This document shows positions 6,444 to 9,208 of a stretch of 9,208 nt of DNA, piece after piece. How positions within the stretch are numbered: position 1 is the first letter of the stretch; each line of letters opens with the position of its first letter. Source of the DNA: Pseudomonadota bacterium (GTDB taxonomy: Bacteria > Pseudomonadota > Alphaproteobacteria > Caulobacterales > Aquidulcibacteraceae); contig JAEYPY010000008.1 in the NCBI GenBank assembly GCA_023410295.1, positions 1 through 9,208 on the forward strand, in the 5' to 3' direction. Below the pieces are notes generated by a model. It saw only the letters and a program-made list of their open reading frames with translations. It had not been told where the DNA came from and ran no database searches. A program made the position numbers and the translations under genes.

Positions 6444-8264
6444 TTAGAAAGAATGCCAAGGCCGCAAAGGCACATCAACCAAACTATCATCGCGTCCGAA
6501 AACGATCTCAAGGACGAGTTCACCTTCGGCGGGATAGCGGCGGAAAACGTTGGCGTCGGCGCCGGCGATGGCGATGCGCAAACGATGCCCTTCGCGGATG
6601 AGCGCTGCAACGGGGTTGAGCGCAATGCGCATCTGCATGGCCTCCCCGGGTCTCACTTCCAGCGCATCGGCGCGTGCAAAACTGTGCGGCGCCGCTCCCT
6701 GATCGAATGGCAACGTTCCCGGATCTGCGGGCGCGCGGTGAATGGCGCGAAGCTGGCCCTCGGTGATGTAAGTGACGCGGCCATCGGGCGCGACGTCCTC
6801 AAGGTAGACGAACACAGCTCCATCCGGCGCGCTCATCGACACGGTGAGATCGGCGACGACCTGACCGATCAGCTCCATGTCACGCTGCATGGGCACTGAG
6901 TCGAACACGATCAGGCGCCGGTCGGCTTCGCGCCGATCCGGATAGGCGGGCGGCGGCCCGAACTGTGTCGACCAACGTGTGTTCTCACCGGTGCCAGCTT
7001 CAAAATCGACGCCGTAGCGCACGATGCTCGCCGCCGGCGCGCCTGGTGACAGCGAAGCGCCCGGCGCCAGATAGAATCGTTCGCTCTCCACACCCGCGGG
7101 CGGCCAAACCGCAGTGTCGCGAAACACGTTCGCGCCGAGCACATAATAGTGGATGTTGCGCGCGACCGGCTCGCCGGCGAGCACGCGGCGTGAAAAATCG
7201 AGCACGGTGCTGAATTGATCGTCACGCGCCGGCACGGGCTCTGTGCGCTCCGGAAAAAACGGATCGGCGCTGCGATCGTGACCGTGGTTGTTGGCTGTGA
7301 TCCAGACCTCGAGCGGGACTTCCGGCGCAGATCGAAACAGCGACAGCGCGGCGTCGGCCGTAGTCGCGTCCATCCACGATCCCCATACCATCGTTGGCTT
7401 GGCTTGCGCACGTATGGCGGCAAGCTCGGCGCCAGGTGAGAATGAGAACAGAGAGTGGCCGTTGGCGCCCGCGTCGTCACGGAAAGGCGCGTTGATGTAG
7501 TCTTCCGGCGTCCAGCGTCGGCGGCCATCGAACGCCTCGCGCAGCAGCGCATAGTCGGCGTCCTCGTCGACGGGCTGCAGCAACGGGAAAAGCGCGGCGC
7601 AGTCTTCCGCCCGCGCGCGGCAATCGAGCAGTTCATCGCGCGGCGAGCGGCCGAGATCAATGGCTTGTGTGTACTCGCCCCAGACATAGAGCAGAAAGTC
7701 GTTCTGCACCCCGCCCGGCATGAAGCCTTGCGTATATGCGTCGAAATCGAGCTGGCGCGGAATCGCTGCGACAAGCGCAGGCGCGGGACGACTTGTCGCG
7801 AACGCGGCGGTATCGGCCATGTAGGAGACGCCATAGGCGATGACGCGGCCATCGGACCAAGGCTGCGCCGCGAGGTGAGCGATGATCTCGTCCATGTCGG
7901 CGCGTTCGTCAGGCCCCATCTCGACCTCGCGCGAACCGAATGAAGACGTGGACCCGCGAGTGTCGACGATGGCGACGATGAAGCCGGCCTCGAGAAAGTA
8001 GTCGATGTCACGCCGTTCGCCGCCCCGCAGCGATTCTGCGGCGCGGCCATAGCGCGTCTGGATGAGCAGCACCGGTCGCTGCTCGGTTGGCTGCGCCCCG
8101 CCTGGGAAATAGAGGCTGAGCGCAATGCGCACGCCGTCGCGCATCGGCAGATAGTACGAGCGATCGCTCCAACCAGGCGGGCGCTGCGGTTCGGCCGGCG
8201 AGGTGACGCAGGAAGCAGCGAAAGTCACCAAAGCCAGCAGTGCGGCTCTCCACGCAGGTCGCAT
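6444..8264 (-). CDS. CocE/NonD-family (peptidase S15-like) hydrolase, predicted lipoprotein
   Basis: A 606-residue enzyme of the X-Pro dipeptidyl-peptidase S15/cocaine-esterase family, alpha/beta-hydrolases that cleave esters or amides. The likely nucleophile is S147 in YGVSYMA, and the partners are D299 in WGSWMDA and H327 in NNHGHD; the Asp-to-His spacing of 28 fits this family. A C-terminal jelly-roll typical of the family runs from about 400 (RFYLAPG...) to the end, including VSMSAPDGAVFVYLEDVAPDG. The start at 8264 is preferred over an in-frame ATG at 8333, which would overlap the permease gene: it gives a signal peptide with a lipobox-like A-A-S-C19 and has AGAAGG 7 bases upstream. The protein should be lipid-anchored in the envelope. 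The Gly usual two residues after the active Ser-Tyr (GxSYxG) is Ala here (A150), with Met between. Substrate unknown; peptides or amides would suit the neighbouring permease. Confidence 0.92.
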   Translation of the reverse strand: MRPAWRAALLALVTFAASCVTSPAEPQRPPGWSDRSYYLPMRDGVRIALSLYFPGGAQPTEQRPVLLIQTRYGRAAESLRGGERRDIDYFLEAGFIVAIVDTRGSTSSFGSREVEMGPDERADMDEIIAHLAAQPWSDGRVIAYGVSYMADTAAFATSRPAPALVAAIPRQLDFDAYTQGFMPGGVQNDFLLYVWGEYTQAIDLGRSPRDELLDCRARAEDCAALFPLLQPVDEDADYALLREAFDGRRRWTPEDYINAPFRDDAGANGHSLFSFSPGAELAAIRAQAKPTMVWGSWMDATTADAALSLFRSAPEVPLEVWITANNHGHDRSADPFFPERTEPVPARDDQFSTVLDFSRRVLAGEPVARNIHYYVLGANVFRDTAVWPPAGVESERFYLAPGASLSPGAPAASIVRYGVDFEAGTGENTRWSTQFGPPPAYPDRREADRRLIVFDSVPMQRDMELIGQVVADLTVSMSAPDGAVFVYLEDVAPDGRVTYITEGQLRAIHRAPADPGTLPFDQGAAPHSFARADALEVRPGEAMQMRIALNPVAALIREGHRLRIAIAGADANVFRRYPAEGELVLEIVFGRDDSLVDVPLRPWHSF

Positions 8265-8271
8265 CGGTTCG

Positions 8272-8277
8272 CCTTCT
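8272..8277 (-). promoter_or_regulatory. Ribosome binding site that fixes the hydrolase start at 8264
   Basis: On the minus strand AGAAGG directly follows the permease stop codon (8278-8280) and lies 7 bases before the ATG at 8264. It supports the lipoprotein start over the upstream in-frame ATG at 8333. Confidence 0.7.
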
Positions 8278-9208
8278 CTAGCTGGGCTTGGCGCGACGGA
8301 CAGTGCCGAGAACGGCCACGAGCCAGAACACAAAGCCCAGCGAGACCCAGCTCAACAGCGCCAAGCCTTCCGCGCCGGCGCCGCCGCTACGGCCAAAAAT
8401 CGAGAAAAGCGACAACAGGACCACGCCGATGAGGCAGAGCGCGGCGATGATGCCGGCGCCCTGCAAGAGCGGCGCGCTCTTTGCGCCGGCGTTGGCGGCA
8501 AAGCTTGTCAGAGAGGTGGCGATGAACGCCGCTGCAAAGCCGATGGCGCCCATTTGGATGAGCGGTTCGATGAAGGCGCGCCCCATCAGCCCGCCCGCGA
8601 GCGCCACTAGGCCCACGAACACGATAGCATTGCTCGGCGTGCCATGGCGCGGATGGACGTGCGCGAACCAGCGCGGCAGCGCGCCATCCGCGCCCAGCGT
8701 GTGCAGCAGGCGAGACGCCGCAAAGAGGGCGGCGTTCCAGGCGCTCAGCAAGGCGACAACCCCAGTGACGAGCACGACGCGCGCGCCCCACGGCCCGGCA
8801 ACGCGCTCGATCGCGGTGACCACGGGCAGTTCGCTTTCCACCAGCAGGGTCCGTGGCGCCGCTGCGGCGGTCGCGATAATGACCGCGACATAGAAAAGCG
8901 TCGTGAGCGCGATCACTGAACCCAGCAACCAAACGAGCTGCCTGAAGCTCGGGCGCTTTTCGGCTTCGCCCAACGCCTGTGGCAGCGCGTTGAAGCCGCA
9001 GAACCAGGCTGGCACAATAACAAGCACTGCTGCGATGCCCTGCCACGGCGCGCCCGCCGGTTCGAACGCAGGCGTAAGGTTCACGCTCGCCCCGCCCATG
9101 AGGCCGAGTAGAATGAAGGCGAAACTCAGCGCCACTTTGCCGATGGTGACAGCGACCTGCACGCGCGCCGATTCGCGCGCGCCCGCATAGTTCACAACAG
9201 TGAAGAAG
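8278..9208 (-). CDS. APC-superfamily amino-acid permease, C-terminal part (5' end outside window)
   Basis: The frame is open to the right edge, and the first visible residues (FFTVVNYAGARESARVQ) match an internal loop and helix of amino acid-polyamine-organocation transporters, so the gene starts beyond the window; a GTG at 9195 is internal. About eight membrane helices can be picked out, which is roughly the second two-thirds of a 12-helix permease. Family signs are the N-Y-x-G-x-x-x-S-A-R-V-Q segment, the WFCGFNALPQALGEAE helix end, and the S-R-L-L-H-T-L-G-A-D-G-A-L-P loop followed by H-P-R-H-G-T-P-S-N-A-I. It would import amino acids or amines across the inner membrane, driven by a proton or sodium gradient or by exchange. 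The hydrolase gene follows after 13 bases, so the two are probably one transcript whose promoter lies to the right. The specific substrate cannot be told. Confidence 0.9.
   Translation of the reverse strand, partial: FFTVVNYAGARESARVQVAVTIGKVALSFAFILLGLMGGASVNLTPAFEPAGAPWQGIAAVLVIVPAWFCGFNALPQALGEAEKRPSFRQLVWLLGSVIALTTLFYVAVIIATAAAAPRTLLVESELPVVTAIERVAGPWGARVVLVTGVVALLSAWNAALFAASRLLHTLGADGALPRWFAHVHPRHGTPSNAIVFVGLVALAGGLMGRAFIEPLIQMGAIGFAAAFIATSLTSFAANAGAKSAPLLQGAGIIAALCLIGVVLLSLFSIFGRSGGAGAEGLALLSWVSLGFVFWLVAVLGTVRRAKPS

Noticed and set aside
6401..6465. Inverted repeat GCGGCCCTT / AAGGCCGC across the convergent gap as a possible terminator.
   Set aside because: The arms are short, need a bulge and are separated by about 48 bases, with no T-run; it reaches into the hydrolase coding region and does not look like an intrinsic terminator.
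8265..8333. Upstream in-frame ATG (8333) for the hydrolase.
   Set aside because: It overlaps the permease end and would bury the signal peptide; the start at 8264 has a ribosome site and gives a proper lipoprotein leader.

Overview
The window is GC-rich, densely coding DNA. Codon third positions favour G and C, intergenic spacers are short, and the permease and CocE-type lipoprotein resemble those of alphaproteobacteria. A member of the Caulobacterales/Hyphomonadaceae or a relative is plausible, but there is no rRNA or marker gene to prove it. I see no tRNA, rRNA, CRISPR array, insertion sequence or integrase.

Positions 1-6398 (+ strand) look like one polycistronic operon that starts before the left edge. 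In order it holds: the end of an unidentified protein (3-212); a TerY-like von Willebrand A (vWA) protein with an intact metal-binding MIDAS motif (222-935); two sister single-pass membrane proteins (947-2077 and 2090-3193); a possible 31-residue small protein (3202-3297); a zinc-ribbon/membrane/SHOCT protein (3294-4139); a zinc-ribbon protein with an M48-peptidase-like core whose zinc ligands appear substituted (4144-5412); and two acidic proteins (5409-5738 and 5751-6398). Neighbouring genes are 4 to 12 bases apart or overlap by 4 bases (ATGA), so co-translation is likely.

The two sister proteins share a cytoplasmic N-terminal domain, a Pro/Ala-rich linker and a membrane helix at almost the same residue. 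They differ in the exported C-terminal domain: one ends in a four-cysteine domain, the other in a rhodanese-like domain. Taken together, the operon looks like an undescribed envelope-associated complex or signalling module organised by a vWA protein and several zinc ribbons. That system-level role is inference; no gene here reveals a substrate.

Positions 6444-9208 (- strand) converge on that operon and are ordinary metabolism: a predicted lipoprotein of the CocE/NonD (peptidase S15-like) hydrolase family (6444-8264), preceded 13 bases upstream by an APC-superfamily amino-acid permease that runs off the right edge (8278-9208). The pair may release and import amino-acid-like substrates. Only 45 bases separate the two convergent operons, with no convincing terminator hairpin.
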